From Straminergon stramineum (lineage: Eukaryota; Streptophyta; Bryopsida; Hypnales; Calliergonaceae): 64,000 nucleotides of DNA. The DNA lies in NCBI GenBank assembly GCA_963920665.1, contig OY987263.1:43063218-43127217 (forward strand), written 5' to 3'. A model generated the notes under the pieces. That model did not search any database and was not told the DNA's origin. It worked only from the letters and a program-made list of their open reading frames with translations. This document shows positions 24,243 to 36,356 of the stretch, one piece after another; the first letter of the stretch is position 1, and the number at the start of each line of letters is the position of its first letter. The translations under genes were made by a program, and so were the position numbers.

Positions 24243-25664
24243 CAATGGACATGGTATATTAAAGTTAAACTTATGAAAAAATACAAAATTTCTCTAGGCC
24301 TCGAGGTATTACAACATGAGGCTTTGAAATTACATGGGCATTTAGAATCGTCTTTAAGAATGGGCCAAAAACAATACAAATTGTTCTTATAATGGAATAG
24401 ATTTTGTAAGGTGATAAAATCTCATTCCAAGTGCATGGGGTTCATGGCAATAAGCATTCAATAGGGGCTCCTAGTATGTGTTGTTTATAACTCGTGAATA
24501 CATTCTCAAATTGCCTATACAAAAATCCAAATTTCCAAAACATTGTAGCATTGAGTGTTGTAGTACTAAACTGATAGGCTTTTGAAAATAGCCATGGAAC
24601 ACCAAACACATGTGCGGTACTCCATTTTTGGCACTCACTAAGTGCATTGACGAATTTCTAAAAACGCGCTAAGCCTCTTCTTAATAGTTTTTTGGACTCA
24701 CGTGTTGTATTCAAAGGCACAATCAAATTGGTGACTACTACACCCTATATGCAACAATAGCGCCCTACGCACCTTTACCTTCATGCTATCACATTTTATT
24801 CAATATGACTTACAAAATTTTTTTAAAATACATTGAATTCTTCTTCATTTATTTGTCTACCCCCCTAAATGGAAAGATTTAGGCAAATTGTTTAGTCAAC
24901 AAATGTTTTTTTCTCCTTAAATGGGTGATTCTTGAGCCTCCTACTTTAAAGGGTGAATGTGGAACTTGTCTAGGTTCTCATCAATTGTAAGGCAAGGCAT
25001 GTTCCAAATGTATGTTTTTCTTTTCATTTTTTCCAAGCAACGCAAAAAGCAATCTCCAATAGAGTGGTGAAGCTATTGACATCTATTGACATGAATGCTG
25101 AAATACACAAAATATGGATGAAAACACACATATTCATCCACAATAGAGCAATTATAACGTCCCTAGATTTTCGTAGCAATTCAGCAATTTCATCCACTAA
25201 AAACAGGGGAATCTGTCACTCAACATTCCCTCAAAAAAATTGTACAATTTTTTGAGCGCTAAACCACCACAAAAAACAAAAAACAAAAAAACCAACTGGT
25301 CAATCAGGTCATGTTTCACTTGCCGCCTGACTTGAGTACCATATTATTCAGTGTAAGTCGTATGCAGGTGTGATGGCAGATCCATGGACACATCAGGATG
25401 ATTGCAGCCTCTTGAGAGAGAGAGAGACAAGAGTAGTACATTAGGAGTTCGAGGAAAGTTACGTTGAAGTTAGGCTTAGTATCGTCTCTCTGATGGTGCG
25501 TCATACTTGACAGGACCTCCTTCCATCACTGGAAAAAAAAGGTCATGTCAGCAGCTTACTAAGTACGGAGTACTTGTTACCACTTATCACTTCTAGTAGA
25601 ACCACCTATTACCAGCCACTTAAGCATTTTGTGCATGATCTGGAGTAGTAGAAGGTTTTGTTAA
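24243..25664. other. AT-rich intergenic DNA, no gene seen
   Basis: I see no supported feature here. Short frames do not resemble proteins. From about 25280 to 25560 composition is slightly more balanced, without a gene signal. Confidence 0.45.
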
Positions 25665-25985
25665 ATTTTTGCCCTGTAGAGAGATAGAAATGATGGGTGT
25701 TGTCTAATTTTCATAATTTGTTTCCTGAAATTCAAATTGTTATGAATTTTAGAAGCCAAAAGTTAGCCTGCTCCCATCTCCAATATATAGATTCTTCCAT
25801 CACTGTTCATCTAAAGACTAATTTGTCTCCCAAAACAAAGCACATGTGTCATAACAGTGATGGCTAGAAGATGGTTGGAAACCAAAAAACTAATAGTTAC
25901 TTATTGATCATCTCTCTGTTGAATTTCCCATTACCTATGTATTGACCATGGGGCTTGGCTGGTCATGGGAGGTTCTACCATACCC
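25665..25985. repeat. Dispersed repeat family E, copy 1
   Basis: This segment matches 58990-59335 in the same orientation. Shared blocks are TGTAGAGAGA, AAGCCAAAAGTT, ACATGTGTCAT, AGAAGATGGT, GGAAACCAA and GGTTCTACCATAC, in the same order and similar spacing. No frame or terminal repeats were found. Confidence 0.65.
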
Positions 25986-26739
25986 AACCTGTAATTAAAT
26001 TGATCTGTGCAGCATGCCTCTTTGACAGCAAAAAAATAAAAATCAGACTGAATGAGGACTTGTCGAAGCTTTTGCTGACATGGTCGTTAGTTCAACACCT
26101 TGGCATGAGCACATAACGCGTTTCCTCTGCAGCTGCTGATGCAGTGGAATTCTAGAGGTTGTAGGAAGGAGGAGGTCATCTCCATTGAATGGACACATTT
26201 GAATTCACATTCCCCTTTTTGAAAAATTGTGAACACATTACTGTTGTCAAGGGCCTTTTCAATGGAAGGAAGAGAAATATTGTCAACCTTAGTTCAAGAA
26301 CACATATCCTACATGAAGGTCAGATTTAGACATAAATTAAGTATTTTTTTTTTGGAATGTCTCAATGCTTGGAATATTACAAGTGAAATGTCTGAAATGT
26401 TGCAAAAAAAATTTATCCATGTTGCCTAATTTTTGAATATTTTTGGAAACCTATATTAGGCCTTAAGCCCTACATGATAAGTTTTAGAAAACAAGAAAAC
26501 CTAGAAGCCACTGATCACAAGAAAAACTTGGATGACAAAATGCTGAAATCCTAACATGACAAGTTTTGCCTACTAAAAACTTTTGCCAACAAAAATGACA
26601 ATATTTTGGCACTTAGGTGCCAAATCAAACCTTCAAGTAAGGTATTTAGGTAGGTAGGCAAATCCAACATAATGTTTGTTTAATAGCCCAATTGCACCTT
26701 GTGCTCATTGACCTAATTTTGCTATGGTATATTGTGAGG
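25986..26739. other. Intergenic DNA, no gene seen
   Basis: Nothing recognisable. A 66-residue frame near 26229 has no protein-like features that I can support. Confidence 0.4.
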
Positions 26740-27097
26740 TAAGGTGAAAACACCCAAAACTGTCAAAATAAGAAATTCAGTATAGTTGGAGGCCCCTTTT
26801 GTAGAAAAAAACAAGCAAACATTTATGTAGTATTAGTAATTGAAAATTATGAGTTTTTTAAATAAAAATAATTTTTTTAGATAAGACATGTAGTTACCAT
26901 GAATTTTTAGAGTGGAAGCTCCCTAGGCCTTTGCAATCATTACATAGTTTGGTCTTAAAACCAAAATCTAGAAAAACAACAATCAATCAATTACAATTAA
27001 GTATGTTGATGATTTTATAACATTTTGGGGGACACTTTCAATAGAAGTCTACTTGCTAGGAATGGGTGTAGGGATAGTTTGGGGTGTTATCACCTTA
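26740..27097. mobile_element. MITE family B, copy 2 (TA target site)
   Basis: This is the best-preserved copy of family B. Ends read AGGTGAAAACACCCAAAACT on the left and, inward from the right, AGGTGATAACACCCCAAACT. TA sits at each outer edge; the coordinates given include one or two of those bases. Body similarity to 14469-14824 runs end to end. Non-coding. Confidence 0.8.
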
Positions 27098-28259
27098 GGG
27101 ACATCAATTGAATTCTTATCTATGTTATGATACCTTAGTGTAATATTGGGGTTGAAAGGCGGTTGGAACTGGATTATAAAGTGAGGATACTATGAACACT
27201 ATGAACACAATTATGTTGCCTATACACATAACAAAAGGTTCATTCATTGTTCTACATTCTTGAGGGACACTTTTATGAAACCATTCTAATTTGTGTTAAA
27301 AGATTATTTAACCAAGATTTAGATTGGAATTCCATCTAATATAAATTATTAATTTTCCCAAACAAATACATTTGAATGAAAGTACATTTGTTTGCTACTT
27401 TAGACTAAAGAGGAAGAGACTTTGCATTATTTGATAGAAACTACCCTTGGAAAGTTTGAATAACACCTTATTAAAAGCAAGGAAGTGTTATTGAGGCATA
27501 GTTCATCATAGTGCACTTGATTGTTTGTATAAGTAAAGTTATTTTTCAATAAGCTTTTCCTACCTATCGAGCCTTTATTGATTTTTTAAATTATAATTAA
27601 AAAAAAAGCTATAATGAATTTTAGATAAAAATTGAATATAAAGTTTGGCTAATGTATGGTCATATTAAGAAGGGATAATTACTTTTACACTCTAAGCATA
27701 GTTGCCATTATGTGAGCCTAGAATCATGAGCATAGGAGTCTATACATCTATGTTATAGAAATTTTCTAAGATTATAAGGTACTTATGTTATGAATACTTA
27801 TATTATAGGTATTTGTATTATAAGCACCTTCAATGGTTGTATAGTATTTACTTATACATAATTATTACACTTAAGGCTTGTAGGCTTGCATTTCCATGCT
27901 CAAATGCTAGTATCATTGACCCTCCAAGTGCAAATAGTGCATGCAATCTAAAAAAACTAGTAGAAAGTAACATAGTTCACATAGACTAAGCTACAAGACC
28001 CACACTTGGACTAATTTGTCATTTTGTTACTTGTTCTAACACATCCTCCATTATATGAAATTATGGGCACATATTATAGTTCAATGTACCAATGTCCTAT
28101 ATTTTATTTTCTAAGCCCTATGTCATTCAAACTTCCAAAGTTCATAACCAATTTCACAAGAGTTTGAAAAACACAAATCAAAGTGAATCAAAGTGGTTAC
28201 ATGTTAGTCACATATCAATGAATGTCTCTTGTGAGGGAATAGTGAATCAAAGTGGTTTA
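27098..28259. other. AT-rich repeat DNA, no gene seen
   Basis: No gene or clear element is seen. The text is of the same anonymous AT-rich type as the other intergenic tracts. Confidence 0.4.
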
Positions 28260-28545
28260 AGGTAAAAACATTTAAACCCTTTAGTGTACCCATCCTAGAC
28301 AAATAGACTTCTATTGAAAGTGTCTCTAAAAGCACATATAAACCATCTTTATATTTAACTGCAATTGGTACAATAGTCTATTGATTTTATAGATTTCAAT
28401 TTTATGACTAAGCTATGAGATAGTTTTAGAGGCCTATGGGGAGCTAATAGTTTGAAAATTCATATTAATTTATGTCTTATCCGAAAATTCTAATTTTTTC
28501 CTTGAAAATTCAAGATTTTCAATTGCTAATACTACAAAAATTGCT
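28260..28545. mobile_element. MITE family B, copy 3, reversed and truncated
   Basis: It starts at AAGGTAAAAACA just after a TA, then contains AGACTTCTATTGAAAGTGTC, the reverse of the family-B landmark, and continues through TTTTCAATTGCTAATACTAC. Similarity stops at about 28545, where the long foldback begins. The missing end is not found immediately on the far side, so truncation rather than simple insertion is likely. Confidence 0.65.
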
Positions 28546-28547
28546 AG

Positions 28548-30172
28548 TATAGTAGTCTACTATAATTCCAGCCTCTTCTTTAGATTGTCCCTAACCAGGG
28601 TCTGAAATGGACATGAAGAGGTTTTAAAATGGATATGTGCTAAGCATTGAATGTTTTGTCAATGATGTTAGAGCAGTTTAACAATTGTCAAATGTTCCTT
28701 TATACTTTGCTAGTGGATGGAATAAGAGCCAAGGGCGTGTCCATTTCAAAAATGTTTACCTAAATTAAAAAAACAATTCCCCCACAACTTTGAATGCTAA
28801 GATTTTCTAATATGTATGGTCAAACTTGATAAAAAAATTTTACCACGTGATCTAATACAAGTATAGTACAAGATCCTTCAGTTGAATTTTTTAATTTTAA
28901 TTTTTTTTCTTGAATGAATGCAACAAAAATGACAATTTCAAGTGCTTTTTGTCAAAAAAATAGGCTTTGACCCTTTAAGAGTTTAGTTCACTAAAGGTCG
29001 CATTTTGAAACCATGTCTATTACTTTCTACATACCACAGTGCTTGTTTCTGGTGAAGCCATATCGTTTTTCAGACTATGCATATGTGGGTTTTGTAAGGC
29101 CTACGATCATAAATAGGTACCTATGACATAATTCTTTAGAAATTCATAAGTAATTCAAAAATTCTCAAAAAAATATGAAACCACTTGGGTTAGATTCCAC
29201 ATCAATTTTTCTTCAAGAGAAAAATAAGGAATAATATTTTCGTGCATCTGAGAACCATCGAAAAGGCCGACCAGTCCTTAAAAGGTCGCTTTAAGAGCAG
29301 ACTACCTTACTACAAAAACTACGTTGCATTGTTTATTAACCCTTCTTCTTCGTCTAGTCAGTAATGGGCACCTGTCCAATGACAGACCCAGACAATGGCC
29401 TTTTCGATGGTTCTCATAAACCGTGCATTTAAGGGCTGGTCGGCCTTTTCGATGGTTCTCAGATGCACGAAAATATTTTTCCTTATTTTTCTCTTGAAGA
29501 AAAATTGATGTGGAATCTAACCCAAGTGGTTTCATATTTTTTTTGGAGCATTTTTGAATTACTTACGGATTTCTAAAGAATTCTTCCCTAGGTATCTATT
29601 TCTTGATCGTAGGCCTTATAAAACCCACACATGTGTAGTCTGAAAAAAGATATGGCTTCACTAGAAAGAAGCACTGCAGCATGTGGAAAGTAATAGACAG
29701 GGTTCCAAAATGTGACCTTTACTAAACTACACTCCTAAAAGGGTCAAGGCCTATTTTTGGACAAAAATCACTGGAAATTGCCATTTCTGCTGCATGCATT
29801 CAAGAAAGAACAAAATTAAAATTAGAAAATCCAACTACAAGATCTTGTACTATACTTGTATGAGATCATGTGGTAAATTTTTTTTATCAAGTTTGACTAT
29901 ATAGATTGAAAAATATTAGCATTCAAAGTTGTGGGGGAAAAGTTTTTTTTGAATACAGGTAAACATTTCAAAAATGAACCCACCTAAGCTCTTATTCCAT
30001 CCACTAGCATAGTATAAAGGAACATTTGACAAATACTAAACCACTTTAACATCATTGACAAAACATTCAATGCTTTACACATATCCATTTACAACTTGTT
30101 AATGTCCATTTTAAAACTTGGCTAGGGACAGTCTTTAGAAGAAGGGTGGAATTAGAGCCAACTATCATAAAA
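28548..30172. repeat. Long foldback, two ~0.7-kb inverted arms
   Basis: The left arm (about 28548-29281) is repeated in reverse as the right arm (about 29429-30172), separated by a loop of some 147 bases. Paired landmarks are ATGTTCCTTTATACT with AGTATAAAGGAACAT, TAGGCCTTATAAAACC with GGTTTTGTAAGGCCTA, GTGGAATCTAACCCAAG with CTTGGGTTAGATTCCAC, and TGAGAACCATCGAAAAGGCC with GGCCTTTTCGATGGTTCTCA. Pairing is continuous with scattered substitutions and few indels. A second direct copy of GGCCTTTTCGATGGTTCTCA (29397-29416) lies in the loop, 45 bases from the one in the arm. A family-D repeat is embedded in each arm. No supported gene lies inside. Foldback transposon, or head-to-head duplication of a repeat, are both possible. 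Confidence 0.9.
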
Positions 30173-31344
30173 AAAAATGAGTATTGTTGAAGCCTTAATA
30201 ATTATTTTAAAAAGTATTTTTGTAGATTCTCGGTCAATATTCAAAGAAAATTTGGAACTTGTATGTGTAAGTAATGAATTTTTAAGATTTAAAAAAACAA
30301 ACATATCTATACACTATTTTGGATTTCGATTTTAGTGGGTTGTGCACTCTCTAATTCAATAGTCATTTATTTTCGAATTTTAGGAAGTGATTTTCTGCAT
30401 TGGTTTCCTGAAATTTTTCCACTCATAGACAAATATATAGTCTCATTTAGTAAATATGTAAAATTGATACAATTAATTCGTAATTATTTATTTGATTGAT
30501 TTGCTTATACAACTTATAATAACTTCTATAGTGATAATACATATATGGAATTAAAATATTTGAAAAAAAAAAGATTTCATATATATATTATATTGTATTG
30601 TGTTGTATTTAAATTGTGCTATTTTGTAGAGCTTTTTGAAAGCTCAGTTGGGTTCATATGATGCCAATTTTGAGTGGATGAAAGTGAAATTCTTACCCAA
30701 GATGAACATTTCAATAAGCTTCCCCAGAACTTCATTTTTTCCCCAACTAATTGTTATATCAAAAGTTACAAGGCTTGAAAGTTTAGGGGTAGCTTTGATG
30801 ACATGCTAATAAAGAAGGCTAGCAAGCAAGCAAATTGTGAAGTTTTTTTTATTAACTTTGAATGCTTACATCTCATAATTTATGAAGCCAAATGGGCTGA
30901 ATTTTTTTTGCACATTTTCATAGTGGTAAAGAGAAATATTGTGCGGTTAGAATAGCAATTTTAAAACAATTTAAAAGCCATGAGCACAAATTCTAGTGTA
31001 AATTCATGAATTATTTTATTTTATTTTCCAATTTTATAATTTTTTTACTTGATTAAGAGAAGCAAAGTTTTGTGTTCAATGTTGGGTCTTTGATTTTTCC
31101 AAAACAAGGGTTTTCTAAAAACATTTGAAATCTTGCTCATGTACTAGTTGCTTTTTTTGGACATCCTTTGAATTCAAGGGTTTTTTTTGTGTATGTTGTA
31201 CACCTCCATTATTTGTGAAAATTGACATGCAAGTAATTAATACATCTACCTATCCAATGGTTTGAGTTCTCAAAGTTGGATAGTACTCCTTGTCTACAAA
31301 ATTAAATCAAGTATGTTGATCCTATTGGAAAGGGCCTAAAATTT
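30173..31344. other. AT-rich intergenic DNA, no gene seen
   Basis: No gene seen; short stretches near 30850 (ACTTTGAATGCTTACATCTC) echo the opening block of repeat family D. Confidence 0.4.
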
Positions 31345-31540
31345 ATTTTCTTCTAACTTCAAATGCTATAATCTAGCAATCTAATTGATGAAATGGTCTA
31401 AGTTTTATTTCACAAATTCCTATATTAGAATAATACTCTGTAGAAATTTGTACAATTGAAAGTTTGAATATACAATGCTTTTACATTTCAATTGAAGTGA
31501 CGGATACTTTTGGTGAAAAATAATCAAAGAACTTTAGAAT
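31345..31540. repeat. Dispersed repeat family D, copy 3
   Basis: It opens with AACTTCAAATGCTATAATCT and ends with GGTGAAAAATAATCAAAGAA followed by CTTTAG, the same two blocks as at 12545-12755 and 50330-50560. Confidence 0.5.
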
Positions 31541-31967
31541 TTCACAATTCCTAAAATTGCACTAACTTAGAGATGGGTGACATACAAGAGTACCAAAGCT
31601 AAAATCAACAGATTTAATTGGCAATACAACATAGTAGACCATTAACAAATTTTCATTGAAGGTGTCTATAATATTCTTTCCATGCTATAGTATACCTATG
31701 TTATAAACATATTTAATTGGTTGTAGGTACAAATCTACAAGTAGGTTCAAGGCTCATAGGCTTGCGACTCTACACTCACGCTATTGTCATTGGATATTAG
31801 ACATTGAGGCCATTGTCATTGGAAGCTCATTGAAAAATCACAGAAAAGAATTACAAAGTATTTAGATTTGTACAATGAATGACTAATACACACCCAAACA
31901 TCTCCATTGCAATGTAATTGAAAATTAATGGCTTCTTGAAAATCATTGACAATACATTTCTTTTTAA

Positions 31968-32237
31968 GGTGGGCACCTCCAAATGTGCCACTAAGCCTAA
32001 ACCACCATCTTCACTCTGCATACATCTCCCAAATCAATTATGCACCTATGTGGGAGAAATTGTTTTAGACCAAAATTTTGTTCTTTAATAACTTTTGCAT
32101 ATGGTATCCAAATGTCTCATTCTTTGGTATGTTGGAACCTCCTTTCTCTTATCAATAAGAAAATATGAAAATTTGACCAATCTAATATTAGTAACTATGC
32201 ATGGTAGTAAAATGTGGCAGTTTGGGGGTACCCACCT
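31968..32237. mobile_element. MITE family A, copy 2 (TA target site)
   Basis: A 270-bp element with ends AGGTGGGCACCTCCAAA and, read inward from the right, AGGTGGGTACCCCCAAA. TA lies outside each end (31966-31967 and 32238-32239). The body matches 5689-5970 collinearly. The right TIR is the best-preserved of the family. Confidence 0.8.
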
Positions 32238-32239
32238 TA

Positions 32240-34477
32240 TTACACTGTAGTAGGGGATATTTTAATCATCTAATGTCCATATCTAAATTTTCTTCTACCT
32301 ATTTTATGTGAAATAATTCAAATGGTTTATTTCACTTTTATCACTTGTACTTGTTATTGAATTACTAACCCTCTATAATTACACTTTTATTATATTGCAT
32401 TGATTACTTACAAACGCTATTTGTTCTCTACTTCTTTGTAATCACTTCTTATTGGTATCACCGTACCTTGAGAATCTATTATGTCATACATAAATGGAAC
32501 AATTTTCACATGCCAAGTTGTAGACCAACCTAAGGTAGAAGTACCTATTTTTGACAACCCTCCATGATGATTGTTATAGAGTGACCTATTGTCGACAACA
32601 ATTGAATGCATTGTTCACTAAAAAAGATTCTTTGTTTGTACCTTCTTGCCCACTCAACTCTCTTCCTTTATTGCTTAGGGAGAAGTGCCCAAACTAACCA
32701 TAATAGGTGAGTCTATAAACCTAAAATGGATTCATATGAAAAATCCACATTTATATTCAATAGAAGATTCTTTCTTGGGAATTTTGTCTTATTTTATTTT
32801 TTGCATTCTTTCTCATCCATATGTTTGCACACATTGAGATCAATTCCTCAATGAATTTCCCATATCCTACAGGCTAAAATGCTTAAGTTATAAAAAAAAA
32901 AGGGACCTCTACCTTAGTTAAACAATTTCCATATGCCAAGTTGTGAACACATGTAAGAGTGCACATATAAAAGCTTGTTTATCCCTTCAATGGTAGTGCA
33001 ATTAGACAAGATTGAGTCTAATCCATCTAGAAATTCAACATATTGATCATTCTGCTACAACAAAACCATAACTCCCGCACCTAAAAAAGCAGTAGCCGTA
33101 GCCAAGAGTGTTCTTGGATAAAAAGAAAAATAATTTTGGTCCTCAGACCAACACGAACGAAGCTTCTATTGGGGGTGCTCTACTTGGATAGCAGATACTA
33201 ACACCCGTTGGAGGTAAACTCGATGACAAGGACACGAGAGTACTTTTATACATTGAGAAGAAACGAAGTGACTTTCCAATCAGCTGCCTGTTTACAACAC
33301 CAGTATTGAGTTTCCACAGCACAGTTCCCGGATTGGATATTCATTTGTAAACAAGAAATTGTTACGCATCCCTCAACAGATCATACAAGGGGAGGTTGGT
33401 CTTTTACGAAGATCTGAAAGAGGTCACAAAGCACCGTTCACTGCACCTCACAAGTGCCAGCCTGGTCAAAATCGAAAGGAAAACCTGAAAAATCTGCCAA
33501 CCGAGAAACCACTGAAAGGATACGCAGAAGAACTCACTGATAACAAAATACTGAAGAGGAGCAATGCTTATTCAAGAAAAAGAAGCAAACACCACTAGTT
33601 GGTCAGTCAAATTTAGGGTGATCAAATAGTAGGTCAAACGCCACACAAATTAAATTGAGCGGATGGCTATGGATGCACTCAGATTACATTGCTTACGAAA
33701 GTTGTTTATTACGAGCTCTTTCTACAAAACAATAGTATCGTACAAAATACGGGACGGGTGCAGCTCAGGTGACAGCCTCCTGAATTGTATACTTTTCGTA
33801 CACTCTATCTATGGAACATACGCTGGGTGTCTCTTGAGCAGCACTCATCCCCCAAATACACATTGCTAATCCACAACAGGGGCTACAGTACCTTGCCCAG
33901 ATCAAATAACTTCTTCAAGTTTCGCTGTACCGGCATTGCAGCATACACGATTCCCGTGTCTTCTCCGTCTTCAGTATGCCTGCAACCTGTGATACGGAAA
34001 AACTAATCTGACCAATACCCAGTCAGTTTCGAATCATTCATCAAATCATGCTGAAGTTCGTGAAGCTCCCAGGTTCTTCAAGAATGGCCAGATTAGTTTC
34101 AGCTCCTTGGAAAAGGACGTGCCCCTAACTTAACTAATAAAATACCAAACCCTACAGGTATTCTAAAAAACCTAACCGCATTTCAGATAACGGAGTTTAT
34201 TTGGGTAACTGTCTTCAATTGGTAGGGCATAATGCGGTTAGTATTCTAGAAGGGGATCTTCCAGCTGCATACTATTTAGATTTCCACTCGTGGTGACCAA
34301 TCTTGAGCAATCTCATTACCAATCTCCTGTCCCGAGACACAAGCAGGAGTCTTCCAGCTTTCTTGAGTCTGCTCTTCTGATGTACTTGGTGGATATTACC
34401 ATGAGAAGGCTTCCGCATTGAATCACCCACCGATTTCATGCAAGATTCAAAAGCTGCATTTCAAACCCTGATCTGCA
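32240..34477. other. Transition from repeat DNA to gene island
   Basis: AT-rich to about 33080, then more balanced. No reading frame is convincing. The part next to 34477 probably holds the 3' untranslated region of the minus-strand gene; an AATAAA-type signal on the minus strand (TTTATT at about 33704) would be a possible polyadenylation signal but is far away. Confidence 0.35.
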
Positions 34478-36356
34478 TCAAAGTGGCTTGGCCCTCTTAC
34501 AACTCGACTTCTCCATAACACCTGAGGGTCTACGAAGTGGTTTGGACTCGGCGTCTGATACAATGACATCGCTGGTCATGGCTCTCGCAAGCTTCGAACA
34601 TCCTCGTAAGAGACTTTTCGGCTGAGAGGGTTTATGCTCAAACCGGGACTCCTGGGCCCCGGTATCACTATCTGTGTCTTGAACTTTACTTTGTGGCAAT
34701 GTGCTGGACAGCGCCATAGTGGCAGCCACTACCGGCTCATCTAGAAGCAGGCTACGAACACGAGTCGCTGCTCTGGTACTAATGGGAGGAAAGATGGTGG
34801 TGCTGGTCAGTCCAATGTCCTCGCAGTTACAGCCCATGTGTTCGGAAGGGTACACTGAAGGGCTTGGAGAACTCTGATCCCCACCTTCTTCCAGGCCTTC
34901 TACTTTCTCTGCCCCTTTCTCCGGGGCTATTGTGGAGGATGCTGGTCTAATGGGGGACTGAGATCTCATCTGTAAAGATCGAAGAAGAGCTGCTCTTCTC
35001 AGGTCAGCAGATTGGCAAGGGTCGGTGGTAGGGGAGGGGGGTAAGCGACCCTCCCCGTCGGTTCCTTTCATTCGGTTTTGAGAACAGGGTAAAGGAAGTG
35101 AGGGTGTGTAAGGAGGTGGAGTCTGCTGCCGTGACGACAGGGCACTAGAATATGTAGGGATATAGGGAGGGAAATGATCTTTCCGACGCGGGGATACAGG
35201 GCTGGTAGGGGTTACAGAGACTGATTCTAGAGTAGAAACAGGCAAGAAGGTAGGATTCTCTGACGCACGGCCCATCCGAAAGCCAACACTCTCGTCGCTG
35301 TCATCCGACATTGGAGAGTCTAATGTTGATAAGTCATCCCTGCGCATATTAAAATGTCGAAGCATATTGAAGAGGTCACTGATCAAAGAAGTGGTCCAAG
35401 AATTGACATCAAGGATACAGGGGATTATAAATCGTTATGGATCTGATCCCATCTCCTATTGACTGATTCTGTTAACAACAGCAACTCAACCTTTCGAATG
35501 TGAATAATTCTTCTACCATGAGGCAGAATTGAGATTCATTTCTGGATCTCCATCGCTGTGTAACTCTGAAGTTGTTGCATCCCACAGAAGGTGCTCTGGA
35601 TCGCTTAATCCCTTAAGGACCCAGGATTCTTGGTTTGAAAATGGCCAATTCAATTGATTACCGTACATTGTGAAAATTATAGAATTCACACGGGGCCAAA
35701 TTCCATATCACTGAAGAATACTGCATGTGTTGGTCAAAAACAAATACAGTTGGACAAAAAACTATGGATATGACACCCTAAAATAAAACAAGGGGCCGAA
35801 TACAGTACTCTTGGTCTTGTAGGGTTTATGCTGCGACGTAGACGTGAGGGATCAGAAAAGTAAAAGTGAATTGTTATGAACAACGACGCACCAGAGGTTT
35901 ATCATAGTACTTGAGGTTGCCGGAACATACCCATGACTCGTGGGGAAAGACGATGCGGATCGAGAAAGTCCTGCAGTTTCTGTGTGAGCAGGAGACACCA
36001 TGTTGTCAATCAATGGCGGGGATGACCGTTGTGAGTGAGACGTTGATTCACCCACTCGCAGCCCATTCAAACTTGATGCCATCACCTGTAAGCATCAGTT
36101 CAAATCAAACCTCAAGAGCACGCAATTCAATGTCTGAAACGAAAAACAATTTTTGGATACGGCAAAATATATTTCCCAATAAGTTAAGCATCCACACCAG
36201 CAATCAGTCATAGGTATAGGTCTTAAGAAATGAACCAAGATGTGTCCTCACCTCCGTGAGATACCGCTTGTGGTTATGGAAATTGTCAAAATATGCTTCA
36301 TCGTCAGCTGGCCGGGACCGTTTTCCACCAATCAAAGAACCAGAATCCCGGCCCAT
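34478..36356 (-). CDS. Conserved plant protein with FDNFHNHKRYL motif, 3 exons
   Basis: Three minus-strand exons join in frame: 36252-36356, 35892-36085 and 34478-35378 (1200 bases, 399 residues plus stop). Introns begin GTGAGG and GTGCGT and end CTTACAG and TTTGATCAG. Exon 1 contains a basic GGKRSRP patch and FDNFHNHKRYLTE (residues 23-35), and exon 2 begins VMASSLNGLRVGES. I recall this combination, with a later SPMSDDSDE-type motif (here residues 121-129), from an uncharacterised land-plant family, but I cannot name it. The remainder is Ser/Pro-rich and likely disordered. Basic patches at both ends (KRSRP; CKRAKPL at the C terminus) suggest, but do not prove, nuclear location. No catalytic motif, signal peptide or membrane span is visible. 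A likely 5'-untranslated acceptor (ATTTTCAG at about 36380) indicates a further upstream non-coding exon. It faces away from RDR1, head-to-head. Confidence 0.8.

Noticed and set aside
29302..29535. 77-residue minus-strand frame within the foldback loop
   Set aside because: It spans loop and arm and is built partly from the duplicated 20-base segment (ENHRKG appears twice), so it is a by-product of the repeat.
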